Program-made: the position numbers and the translations under genes
Part shown: one piece after another, positions 44,824 to 53,261 of the stretch
How the letters are laid out: the number at the start of each line of letters is the position of its first letter
How positions within the stretch are numbered: the stretch's first letter is position 1
Source: Saprospiraceae bacterium
Lineage (GTDB): Bacteria > Bacteroidota > Bacteroidia > Chitinophagales > Saprospiraceae
Length of the DNA stretch: 64,000 bases
Reading direction: 5' to 3'
NCBI GenBank assembly: GCA_016710265.1
Contig: JADJJL010000004.1
Location: 124,001-188,000, forward strand
The notes under the pieces: model-generated
What the model was told of the DNA's origin: nothing
Seen by the model: the letters and a program-made list of their open reading frames with translations, nothing else
Databases searched by the model: none

Positions 44824-46736
44824 TGTGTGGAATTTTTGGAGCGATAAAACAGGAGGTAGATATACCAATTGACTTGGTCAAGAATCTATTGATGCATCGA
44901 GGACCGGATGACTGCGGAAGTTACAAGGATGGAAATTTAATTTTGGCACATGTGCGATTGTCCATTCTTGATTTAAGTGAGGCAGGGCATCAACCCATGT
45001 TTAGTTCTGATTCAAATTACTGCCTGATTTTTAATGGCGAAATTTATAATTATCTGGAGTTAAAGACTGAATTGCTGGAATATTTTCAATTCAAGTCTGA
45101 AACGGATACGGAGGTTCTTTTGTATGCCTTAATTAAATGGGGAACCTCTTGTTTAAACAAAATAAATGGAATATTTTCCTTTGCATTTTTCGATAAAATT
45201 CAAAATCAATTGTTGGTGGTCAGAGACCAATTTGGAATTAAACCTTTGTATTATTTTCTGGATGAAAATTCTTTTTATTTTTCTTCTGAATTAAAAGCAA
45301 TTATACCTTTTCTGTCAAATTTAGAGGTCGAGCCTCAAGGTATCCAAAATTATTTGTATTTAATGTATTCTCCAGGTCAGCATACCTTTCTTTCTCAGAT
45401 TAAAAAATTAGCTCCCGGACATGCGATCATGTATCAGATGGACACAAATTCTCATCAGTTGTTTCAGTACTATGAACATATTTTATCAAAGTCTCTAATG
45501 GTAGATAAACCTATAAATGAATCATTAAATCAATTAGAAGATATTTTAATTCGTAATATTGAGTTGCAATTGAATGCCGATGTACCTGTGGGCTTTATGC
45601 TTTCAGGTGGATTGGACAGCAGTTTGATACTTGCTTTAGCTAGAAGGATAAAGCCCACACAAGACTTTACTGCCTATACGATTTCTCCTTCTGAAAACTA
45701 CAAAAAGGAAGGATTTTCGGACGATAGTTATTATGCTAAATTGCTTTGTGAACATTTGCACATCAAACATCAGATTATTTCGCAAGATGATTTTGGAATG
45801 AATGAGATCGATCATTTGGTCTATCATCTTGAGGAACCGCAACCGGACATAAGTCCATTGTTGGTAGGAAGGATTGCTGAACAAGCTAGAAAAGACGGTG
45901 TTTATGTTTTGTTGAGTGGTGCTGGTGGAGACGATTATTTTTCCGGGTATCGCAGACACCAAGCTGTTTATTATCATCAATTATTAAGTCAAATACCTTT
46001 TTCTAAATCAATACTTCAGTTTGTTTTAAAGTCCATCCGTAAAGACAGCATTTTGGCTAGAAGATTGGGTAAATTTTTAAAAGCATTTCATTCTAAATCA
46101 TCTGAACCAAATCTAGCCGCTTTGTATGGATGGATAGATTTTTATTTATTGGAACCTTTGTTTAATAAAGAATTTATTTCTTTCGGAAGTTCAAATCATC
46201 CAATTGATTTGTTTCAATTGGAATATGATAAATTGGGAGATTTGGACGTACTAAACAAGTTATTGAGCATTGATTCAAAGTATTTTCTCCCGGATCACAA
46301 TTTGAATTACGTTGACAAATTGTCCATGGCCTCTGGTGTTGAAGTAAGGGTCCCGCTGGTTAATTTAGAGTTGGCGAAATTTTCAGCCACTTTACCGCTC
46401 AAATATAAAATGAAAGGCTCTCAGACGAAATATTTGTTGAGAAAATTGGCAGCAAAACATATACCTCCAGAAATAATCAACCGACCGAAAACTGGATTTG
46501 GAGGACCTCTCAGATCCTGGTTTAAAGGAGAGTCAGGAGTTCAATTTTTAGATATTCTTGAGAATAAAGATTATTGCTTTAGAACGATATTTAATGTAGA
46601 GGAACTTACAAAGCTATACAAGTTAAATGCAGCTGGAAAAGTGGATGCATCTTATACATTGTTTGGGGTATTGCTGTTAGAATCTTCTTTGCGTCAATTT
46701 TATTTTAATTCCGCAAATCTAAAATCTCTAAAATGA
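44823..46736 (+). CDS. asnB: asparagine synthase-like glutamine amidotransferase
   Basis: A 637-residue AsnB-type enzyme. The class II glutaminase domain begins MCGIFGAIKQ with the nucleophile Cys2 and has LLMHRGPDDCGSY and LIFNGEIYNYLELK. The synthetase domain has VGFMLSGGLDSSLILALARR with the SGGxDSS pyrophosphate loop, and LLSGAGGDDYFSGYRRHQAV. Copies inside polysaccharide clusters (WbpS-like) often amidate sugar carboxylates or the like rather than make free asparagine, which is the likely role here, though not provable. It is flanked by overlaps on both sides (1 nt and 4 nt), so it belongs to the operon. Confidence 0.9.
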   Translation: MCGIFGAIKQEVDIPIDLVKNLLMHRGPDDCGSYKDGNLILAHVRLSILDLSEAGHQPMFSSDSNYCLIFNGEIYNYLELKTELLEYFQFKSETDTEVLLYALIKWGTSCLNKINGIFSFAFFDKIQNQLLVVRDQFGIKPLYYFLDENSFYFSSELKAIIPFLSNLEVEPQGIQNYLYLMYSPGQHTFLSQIKKLAPGHAIMYQMDTNSHQLFQYYEHILSKSLMVDKPINESLNQLEDILIRNIELQLNADVPVGFMLSGGLDSSLILALARRIKPTQDFTAYTISPSENYKKEGFSDDSYYAKLLCEHLHIKHQIISQDDFGMNEIDHLVYHLEEPQPDISPLLVGRIAEQARKDGVYVLLSGAGGDDYFSGYRRHQAVYYHQLLSQIPFSKSILQFVLKSIRKDSILARRLGKFLKAFHSKSSEPNLAALYGWIDFYLLEPLFNKEFISFGSSNHPIDLFQLEYDKLGDLDVLNKLLSIDSKYFLPDHNLNYVDKLSMASGVEVRVPLVNLELAKFSATLPLKYKMKGSQTKYLLRKLAAKHIPPEIINRPKTGFGGPLRSWFKGESGVQFLDILENKDYCFRTIFNVEELTKLYKLNAAGKVDASYTLFGVLLLESSLRQFYFNSANLKSLK

Positions 46737-48853
46737 AACAGATTATCCAAAACCTGTCTGATGGATCTACCTATTTGATCGAAACAGAAATTCCTTCGCC
46801 ATCGGAATTTGAGGTGGTCATTCATAATTCTCATTCGTTGATTTCATCTGGTACAGAGAAGATGCTGACGGATTTTGGCAAACAATCCTGGTTGGGTAAA
46901 ATAAAATCGCAGCCAGATAAGTTTTTTCAGGTTTTAGAAAAAGCCAAATCAGAAGGATTGTTAGCCACCTATCGAAAAGTAAAATTAAAATTGGATCAAC
47001 CTATTCCACTTGGTTATTCAAGTGCGGGAGTTGTCATTGCCGCAGGAGAGAAGGTGAGAAATTTTAAAGTAGGCGATAGAGTTATATCCAATGGTCCACA
47101 TGCAGAATTTGTTTGCATTTCGGAAAATTTGGTTTGTAGGATTCCAGAAGAACTAAGTTTTGAAAACGCTGCATTTACAGTGGTTGGAGCGATTGCATTG
47201 CATGGAGTTCGTTTGGTTTCTCCCACCATCGGTGAAAAGATCGTGGTGATAGGATTGGGATTGATTGGTTTGTTGACTGCACAGATTTTGAAAATTGGAG
47301 GAGCGGAAGTAATTGGTATTGACATCGACCCAACTAAAGTTGACCTTGCCAAAAGCTTAGGAATTTCAGCTTATACTTCAGTTGATTCAGATCAAACCAT
47401 ACAAGAGATTTTATTTTGGAGTTCTGGATTGGGGGTGGATGCAGTAGTCATTACTGCGAGTTCCTCTTCAAATCAGATCATACATCAGGCCTCTCAGATG
47501 TGCAGAAAGAGAGCACGAATTGTATTGATAGGAGTGGTAGGACTTGACTTGAAGAGAGATGATTTTTATAAAAAAGAAATTAGCTTTCAGGTTTCATGTT
47601 CTTATGGACCGGGACGTTATGATTTAAATTATGAGACTAAAAACATGGATTTTCCACACGCCTATGTGAGGTGGACGGAAAATCGAAACTTTCAGGCAGT
47701 CTTAATAATGATACAAAATGGACAACTTCAAGTTGATAAATTGATATCAAAAATTGTTCCATTGGAAGATTACGATCAGGTTTATAGTCAGCTCGGACAA
47801 CAAGATAAATTGGCAATACTTTTTAAGTATAATTTTCAAGAATCAGAAAAGAAACCAGTTTGGAATGTTCATCAACAGATTGCAGGACAATCGAAAAATC
47901 CAGGTATTGCAGTAATAGGGTCAGGTGCTTTTGTAACTACCGTAATACTTCCGACACTTAAAAAATTGGATGCTAATATAGTTTCTATTAATAGTTCTAA
48001 TTCAGCACAAGTTGGTTTTTTATCTCAGAAATATAAAATCAAAAAGTTTCAACAAGACTCAAAATCTGTTTTTTTAGATTCCGATACCCACGGAGTCATC
48101 ATTGCCAATAGACATAAAGACCATGCAGGCTTGGTCATGGAAGGTTTGCAAAATCACAAAAGCATTTTTGTGGAGAAGCCTTTGGCTCTGAGTCTTGAAG
48201 AATTGGAAGGGATTAAAAATGAAATGTTAGAGAGTAAGGGATCCTTGATGGTGGGTTATAATCGGAGATTCTCCAAGTATTCAAGATATTTGAAAATGCA
48301 ACTGATCCAAAGCAATGCCCCTATGCAATTGGTGGGTATCATGAATGCAGGAAGTATTCCAATGGATCACTGGATTCAAGATTCGGAGTTGGGCGGCGGT
48401 AGAATCATTGGAGAAGCGTGTCATTATTTTGATTTATTTATTTATTTGACAGGAAGTTTAATTTCTGAAGTATTTATGAGTTCGATGGGTGATTTTAATT
48501 TATACACAGATCACGCGACCATCATTTTAAAATTTGAGAATGGATCTTCAGCCACCATCCATTATTTTTCAAACGGCTCAAGCAAATATCCAAAAGAGCG
48601 AATTGAAGTTTACCAGTTGGGAAAAACAGCTGTGATTGATAATTTTCAGTCGATTTCCAGCTATGGATTTAAAAATAATTTTACTTCAAGTGGTATGGAC
48701 AAAGGCCATCTTTTGCAGTTTAAAGAATGGTTGACTTTCCTAAAAGAAGGTGGAAAACCCCTCATCCCATTTGAGGAAATTTATAACTCATCTAGCGCAG
48801 TTCTCCTTGCATTAAGGTCGTTTCAGTCTGGAGTGCCTTGTAAATTGTCTTAA
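46733..48853 (+). CDS. fusion of zinc-type alcohol dehydrogenase (MDR) and Gfo/Idh/MocA oxidoreductase
   Basis: A 706-residue two-domain protein. Residues 1-370 are an MDR dehydrogenase (LGYSSAGVVIAAGEKVRNFK, GDRVISNGPHAEFV, KIVVIGLGLIGLLTAQILKI). Residues about 375-706 are a Gfo/Idh/MocA enzyme (GIAVIGSGAFVTTVILPTLK, IFVEKPLALSLEELEGI with the EKP motif, SLMVGYNRRFSKYSRY, GGGRIIGEACHYFDLFIYLT). Such bi-domain oxidoreductases are common in surface-polysaccharide loci and are supposed to modify a nucleotide or glycosyl sugar. It is the last gene of the plus-strand operon; its last codons (Lys-Leu-Ser-stop) form the first bases of the repeat array that follows. Confidence 0.88.
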   Translation: MKQIIQNLSDGSTYLIETEIPSPSEFEVVIHNSHSLISSGTEKMLTDFGKQSWLGKIKSQPDKFFQVLEKAKSEGLLATYRKVKLKLDQPIPLGYSSAGVVIAAGEKVRNFKVGDRVISNGPHAEFVCISENLVCRIPEELSFENAAFTVVGAIALHGVRLVSPTIGEKIVVIGLGLIGLLTAQILKIGGAEVIGIDIDPTKVDLAKSLGISAYTSVDSDQTIQEILFWSSGLGVDAVVITASSSSNQIIHQASQMCRKRARIVLIGVVGLDLKRDDFYKKEISFQVSCSYGPGRYDLNYETKNMDFPHAYVRWTENRNFQAVLIMIQNGQLQVDKLISKIVPLEDYDQVYSQLGQQDKLAILFKYNFQESEKKPVWNVHQQIAGQSKNPGIAVIGSGAFVTTVILPTLKKLDANIVSINSSNSAQVGFLSQKYKIKKFQQDSKSVFLDSDTHGVIIANRHKDHAGLVMEGLQNHKSIFVEKPLALSLEELEGIKNEMLESKGSLMVGYNRRFSKYSRYLKMQLIQSNAPMQLVGIMNAGSIPMDHWIQDSELGGGRIIGEACHYFDLFIYLTGSLISEVFMSSMGDFNLYTDHATIILKFENGSSATIHYFSNGSSKYPKERIEVYQLGKTAVIDNFQSISSYGFKNNFTSSGMDKGHLLQFKEWLTFLKEGGKPLIPFEEIYNSSSAVLLALRSFQSGVPCKLS

Positions 48854-50588
48854 ACTATGATTTAGGATGATTAATATGATGGGCTATGATTTTGGAATGA
48901 ATTTCAAAAAATAATCATAGTTCAGACTTTTTCTCAATTCCACCGCCGACATCAATCCCCTGTTATTATAGTTTAAGTGCGTCATTGTCTTAAACTATGA
49001 TTTAGGATAATTAATATGATGGACTATGATTTATGAATGAATTTCAAAAAAAATCATAGTCATCTTCAAATCATTAATAATCATAGTTCAGACTTTTTCT
49101 CAATTCCACTGCCAACATCAATCCCCTGTAATCATAGTTTAAGTGCGGCATTGTCTTAAACTATGATTTAGGATGATTAATATGATGGGCTATGATTTAA
49201 GAATGAATTTCAAAAAAAATCATAGTTCAGACTTTTTCTCAATTCCACCGCTGACATCAATCCCCTGTTATTATAGTTTAAGTGCGTCATTGTCTTAGAC
49301 TATGATTTAGGATGATTAATATGATGGGCATGATTATGTATAAATTGTCAAAAAAATCATAGTCATCTTCAAATCATTAATAATCATAGTTCAGACTTTT
49401 TCTCAATTCCACTGCCAACATCAATCCCCTGTAATCATAGTTTAAGTGCGGCATTGTCTTAAACTATGATTTGGGATGATTAATATGATGGACTATGATT
49501 TATGAATGAATTTCAAAAAAAATCATAGTTCAGACTTTTCTCAATTCCACCGCCGACATCAATCCCCTGTTATCATAGTTTAAGTGCGTCATTGTCTTAG
49601 ACTATGATTTAGGATGATTAATATGATGGGCATGATTAAGTATAAATTGTCAAAAAAATCAAGGCCATCATCAAATCATTTATAATCATAGTTCATACTT
49701 TTTCTCAATTCCACTGCCGACATAAATCCCCTGTAATCATAGTTTAAGTGCGGCATTGTCTTAAACTATGATTTAGGATGATTAATATGATGGACTATGA
49801 TTTATGAATGAATTTCAAAAAAAAATTATAGTCATCTTCAAATCATTAATAATCATAGTTTAAGTGCGTCATTGTCTTAAACTATGATTTAGGATGATTA
49901 ATATGATGGGCTATGATTTTATAGTATTCATTCAGTCAATGATAATTATAGTTTAAGTGCGTCATTGTCTTAGACTATGATTTAGGATGATTAATATGAT
50001 GGGCTATGATTTAGGAATGAATTTCAAAAAAAATCATAGTAATCTTCAAATCATTAATAATCATAGTTCAGACTTTTTCTCAATTCCACTGCCGACATAA
50101 ATCTCCTGTATTTATAGATTAATTGCGTCAATGTCTTAAGCTATGATTTGGGATGATTAATATGATGGGCTATGATTTAGGAATGAATTTCAAAAAATAA
50201 TCATAGTTCATACTTTTTCTCAATTCCACCGCCGACATCAATCCCCTGTTATCATAGTTTAAGTGCGTCATTGTCTTAGACTATGATTTAGGATGATTAA
50301 TATGATGGGCATGATTAAGTATAAATTGTCAAAAAAATCAAGGCCATCATCAAATCATTTATAATCATAGTTCAGACTTTTTCTCAATTCCACCGCTGAC
50401 ATCAATCCCCTGTTATTATAGTTTAAGTGCGTCATTGTCTTAAACTATGATTTAGGATAATTAATATGATGGACTATGATTTATGAATGTATTTCAAAAA
50501 AAATCATATTCATCATCAAATCATTTATAATCATAGTTCAGACTTTTCCTCTCTTCTACCGCCCCCATCAATCCTCTTGCAATCATTT
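48844..50588. repeat. 12-unit imperfect tandem array between convergent genes
   Basis: Units begin with (A/C)ATTGTCTTA(A/G)(A/G)CTATGATT at about 48844, 48984, 49150, 49289, 49453, 49591, 49755, 49871, 49964, 50130, 50270 and 50434. Spacings are 140, 166, 139, 164, 138, 164, 116, 93, 166, 140 and 164 bp, so a short (A) and a long (B) form alternate and make a 303-bp higher-order period; units 7 and 8 have internal deletions. B differs from A by an extra 25-bp block ending in AATCATAG. Each unit has two hairpins, ATAGTTTAAG/CTTAAACTAT and CTATGATTT/AAATCATAG. The left edge is the last 10 bases of the upstream gene, and the right edge runs about 65 bp into the 3' end of the minus-strand glycosyltransferase. 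No unique spacers and no open frame are conserved. Confidence 0.9.
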
Positions 50589-51627
50589 GTGGATGGATTT
50601 TTTGCCCTAATTCATGGGATCTTTCAGCAAATTGAATTAATTCTTCATCACTTAAATTCATGATTTGTAAAAGATTTGATTTTAGTGATTCCAGATTGCC
50701 AGTAGGGAATATATATCCATTTTCTCCATGCTTTACAAACAAATCGTTGGCTCCGCAGGCCATAGACGAGAGAATAGGAAATCCCGCCGCAGCAAACTCA
50801 TGGATGGTGATCGACCAAGGTTCAAATAAACTTGGAACGACCAAACAGCCCGAATTTTGGATCGTCTCCAAAAGATGGGTGGATGGAATAAAGTCTTGTA
50901 CATTTACTGCATCGATGTTTTTAGTATTTAATATTAAAGGTCCTTTTCCGATGATGATTAAATCCCAATCTTTTTTTTCTTTGATTTCACTCCAGGCCTG
51001 TAACAATAATTCAATTCCTTTTTCCGGGGCAAAGCGGCCAATAAAAAGAAAGCGATGGGGATATTGATTCCTTTTTTCAAGAATGGTTTTCTGATAATAT
51101 TCATTAAATAATTCGAGGTCCGCAGATAAACAACCATCAATAATTTCAGATTTGTCAAATCCAAGTTTAAAGGCGTATTCTTTTTGGCGTGGTCCCGCTA
51201 CTGCTATATGGCTAAATGCAGTTTTGTGGGTCCATTTAAAAACGAAGCGCGCGATCCATTGTCTCCATTGGCCATTCCATTGGGTATCAGACAGGGCTAT
51301 CACAGGAGTTTTAAATTCAGATCTTATTTTTTTACAAACTTTCAAATATACAGGATCCATCCAACCGGAAGTAATGATCAAATCAGGAGATGTGGTTTTA
51401 GTAAATTGATATAAGCCTCTTTCATCATAATCTGATCTCTGATGAATCGATAAATGAGAGAGTGGGGGTGGAGTGTATTTTATTTTGAGATTCTGATCCC
51501 ATCGCACAACCCAAACATCGGCGTAGTATTGATTGATGAACTCTTGAAAAATCGGAATATTGTAGGCCTGAAGTTCAGCGTACAAAATCACGATCTTCCT
51601 TCTTTTATTTTCATCGTGGACCCTCAT
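50521..51627 (-). CDS. family 4 glycosyltransferase
   Basis: A 368-residue GT-B enzyme: IVILYAELQAYNIPIFQEFI at the start, FLFIGRFAPEKGIELLLQAW, WDLIIIGKGPLI, VPSLFEPWSITIHEFAAAGF with the GT4 donor site, and SSMACGANDLFVKHGENGYI. Its ATG overlaps the stop of the preceding methyltransferase gene (ATGA), so the two are cotranscribed. The last 15 codons (MGAVEERKSLNYDYK) are encoded by DNA that is repeated, in decayed form, in every full unit of the adjoining array, so the C-terminal tail either seeded the repeats or was supplied by them. It may act on the same glycan as the plus-strand operon. Confidence 0.88.
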   Translation of the reverse strand: MRVHDENKRRKIVILYAELQAYNIPIFQEFINQYYADVWVVRWDQNLKIKYTPPPLSHLSIHQRSDYDERGLYQFTKTTSPDLIITSGWMDPVYLKVCKKIRSEFKTPVIALSDTQWNGQWRQWIARFVFKWTHKTAFSHIAVAGPRQKEYAFKLGFDKSEIIDGCLSADLELFNEYYQKTILEKRNQYPHRFLFIGRFAPEKGIELLLQAWSEIKEKKDWDLIIIGKGPLILNTKNIDAVNVQDFIPSTHLLETIQNSGCLVVPSLFEPWSITIHEFAAAGFPILSSMACGANDLFVKHGENGYIFPTGNLESLKSNLLQIMNLSDEELIQFAERSHELGQKIHPQMIARGLMGAVEERKSLNYDYK

Positions 51628-52352
51628 TTTAACATCACGATCATATTTGGACTAAGGATTAAATTTTTCACACTTCGGCCTGTGATAAAAAGTTGTATTT
51701 TTATAGATATTTGAAAAAAGAAGAACAGAAATTTTCGAATAAATTCGAATGTAGGATTTTTAATTCTCATATTGGAAGATTTAATTTCCACTTGGCCATA
51801 TCCGCAGGCCAATCCAAGTTGTTGTGCAGACGATGGGTTAAGCAGACACTCATGGGTAAAATCTCCAAAGGCATATCTGTTAGGCAAAATTGCATCCATG
51901 TTGGGTGTGCGGAATACCACTTGTCCTCCGGGATTCAATTTATTTTTTATTTTTTGGAGCAAATCCACCAATTCATTTTTTGTAAAATGTTCAATAATGT
52001 CCATTCCTAAAATCAAATCGTATTTATTTTTATCCTCCTCAAAAAAAGATTGGATATCCATGCATTTTATATTGTGAACTCCCATCGTTTTGGCTACTTG
52101 AATTTGTTCGGGGCTTATATCAATACCGAAAACCTGCGTAAATCCATTTTCATCCAAGGCTTTTAACAAGCTACCAGAACCGCAACCCAAGTCAATAATT
52201 TTTGCATTTTTAGCTATACCTTGAAGTAGTGGAATAATTTCAATTTTGAATCTCCATTTTTCTTCATGAAATAATTTGCTAAGATTATTTGGATTTTGTT
52301 TTCCACTTTGTGTGGTATAATAATTTTGATACAGCGTCTTTCGGTACTCCAA
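51624..52352 (-). CDS. class I SAM-dependent methyltransferase
   Basis: A 242-residue protein with the SAM-binding motif KIIDLGCGSGSLLKALDENG, then VFGIDISPEQIQVAKTMGVH, YDLILGMDIIEHFTKNELVD and KLNPGGQVVFRTPNMD, i.e. a Methyltransf_11/23-type domain as in UbiG relatives. The C-terminus (FEFIRKFLFFFFQISIKIQL) is hydrophobic and may associate with the membrane. The substrate is unknown, but pairing with a glycosyltransferase in a glycan region suggests a sugar or lipid-linked acceptor. It is the first gene of a two-gene minus-strand unit. Confidence 0.85.
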   Translation of the reverse strand: MEYRKTLYQNYYTTQSGKQNPNNLSKLFHEEKWRFKIEIIPLLQGIAKNAKIIDLGCGSGSLLKALDENGFTQVFGIDISPEQIQVAKTMGVHNIKCMDIQSFFEEDKNKYDLILGMDIIEHFTKNELVDLLQKIKNKLNPGGQVVFRTPNMDAILPNRYAFGDFTHECLLNPSSAQQLGLACGYGQVEIKSSNMRIKNPTFEFIRKFLFFFFQISIKIQLFITGRSVKNLILSPNMIVMLK

Positions 52353-52500
52353 TTTTTTAATTTATTTAAATTGTTCGATGATGAATGTTAGAGCAGTGCT
52401 TCATTCACCCACAAATTTAGCAGTATTTTCCAATCCGCTTGGATAGATGTAATTTATTGTTATCATCCAAGACAATCCATGGTTTCTCATCGGCATCCTT

Positions 52501-52508
52501 TAACTTTG
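52501..52508 (+). promoter_or_regulatory. candidate -7 element (TAACTTTG) of the ABC ATPase gene
   Basis: Matches TAnnTTTG and lies 15 bp before the ATG at 52524. It would fall inside the coding frame if translation began at the upstream ATG at 52479, so it supports the shorter protein. No good TTTG is present at the -33 position. Confidence 0.4.
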
Positions 52509-52523
52509 CCTTTTTATAGAATT

Positions 52524-53201
52524 ATGGCAAACTTTGTAATTGTTGCAAAAAGGTTGATTGTAAAATATGACAATTTATTGGTATTTAATGATTTGCAACT
52601 AGATATTATGGAAAGAGATTGGGTGGAGATCATAGGACCCAATTTTTCTGGAAAATCAAGCCTTCTTAAGGTCTTTTATGGCTTGCATGAAGATCTGACA
52701 GGCAGTTTATCTGTATTGGACTTTTCATTAAACCCGGTCACCAAAGATTTTCAATCTGCCAGACGTAAAATGGGCTTTGTTTCAGAAGCCATTCCGTTGT
52801 TGGAGGAAAAAACAATCAGAGCAAATTTGGCCATTGCACTAAATGCAACCGACAAGATTAAAGACCTCAATACCCATCAATTGATCGAGGATGTCCTTGC
52901 ACGCATGGGTTTACAAGATAAATCTGGATTTTTGGTTTCGAGCCTTTCCAGCTCTGAAAAACTTTTGGTGAAGCTGTGTAGGGCATTAATTACAAAACCT
53001 CGAATGTTGCTATTGGATGGTTTATTTGATCAATTGGATGATCCAATGTGCGAAAAAGTCAAAGTGGAATTGGCCACCATCGCAGGAAAAGAACCCTTAA
53101 CAGTGGTCGTTACTGGACTTCAGTTAAAGCCATATAGTCCTGAAAACAAGCGTATTTACTATATAGAATCCAAAAAACTGAAGGAAATTATCCCTGCATA
53201 G
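52524..53201 (+). CDS. ABC-type ATP-binding protein with degenerate catalytic motifs
   Basis: A 225-residue single ABC domain resembling FtsE/LolD-type ATPases in size. Walker A is GPNFSGKSSLLKVFYG (about residues 38-53). The signature region reads SSLSSSEKLLVKLCRAL instead of LSGGQ, and Walker B reads MLLLDGLFDQLD, with Gly where the catalytic Glu is expected. It can probably bind ATP but may hydrolyse it poorly. No permease lies nearby. The ATG at 52524 (MANFVIVAKRLIVKY) is preferred over the one at 52479, because the alignable domain starts there. It lies 60 bp upstream of ffh, which has its own promoter. Confidence 0.72.
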   Translation: MANFVIVAKRLIVKYDNLLVFNDLQLDIMERDWVEIIGPNFSGKSSLLKVFYGLHEDLTGSLSVLDFSLNPVTKDFQSARRKMGFVSEAIPLLEEKTIRANLAIALNATDKIKDLNTHQLIEDVLARMGLQDKSGFLVSSLSSSEKLLVKLCRALITKPRMLLLDGLFDQLDDPMCEKVKVELATIAGKEPLTVVVTGLQLKPYSPENKRIYYIESKKLKEIIPA

Positions 53202-53205
53202 TTGA

Positions 53206-53236
53206 TTTGTCCATTGAGCTATCTTGTTTATCTTTG
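53206..53236 (+). promoter_or_regulatory. promoter of ffh
   Basis: TTTG (53206-53209), exactly 19 bp, then TATCTTTG (53229-53236): a full match to the Bacteroidota consensus, 25 bp before the ffh start codon. Confidence 0.7.
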
Positions 53237-53261
53237 CGCCCCTTACTAATATCATACACTT

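Noticed and set aside
48844..50588. CRISPR array
   Set aside because: The repeated blocks are 90-166 bp, there are no unique spacers of constant length, almost the whole unit is repeated, and no cas gene is nearby.
52479..52523. Upstream ATG for the ABC ATPase
   Set aside because: The added 15 residues are not part of the ABC domain and would overlap a TAACTTTG promoter element.
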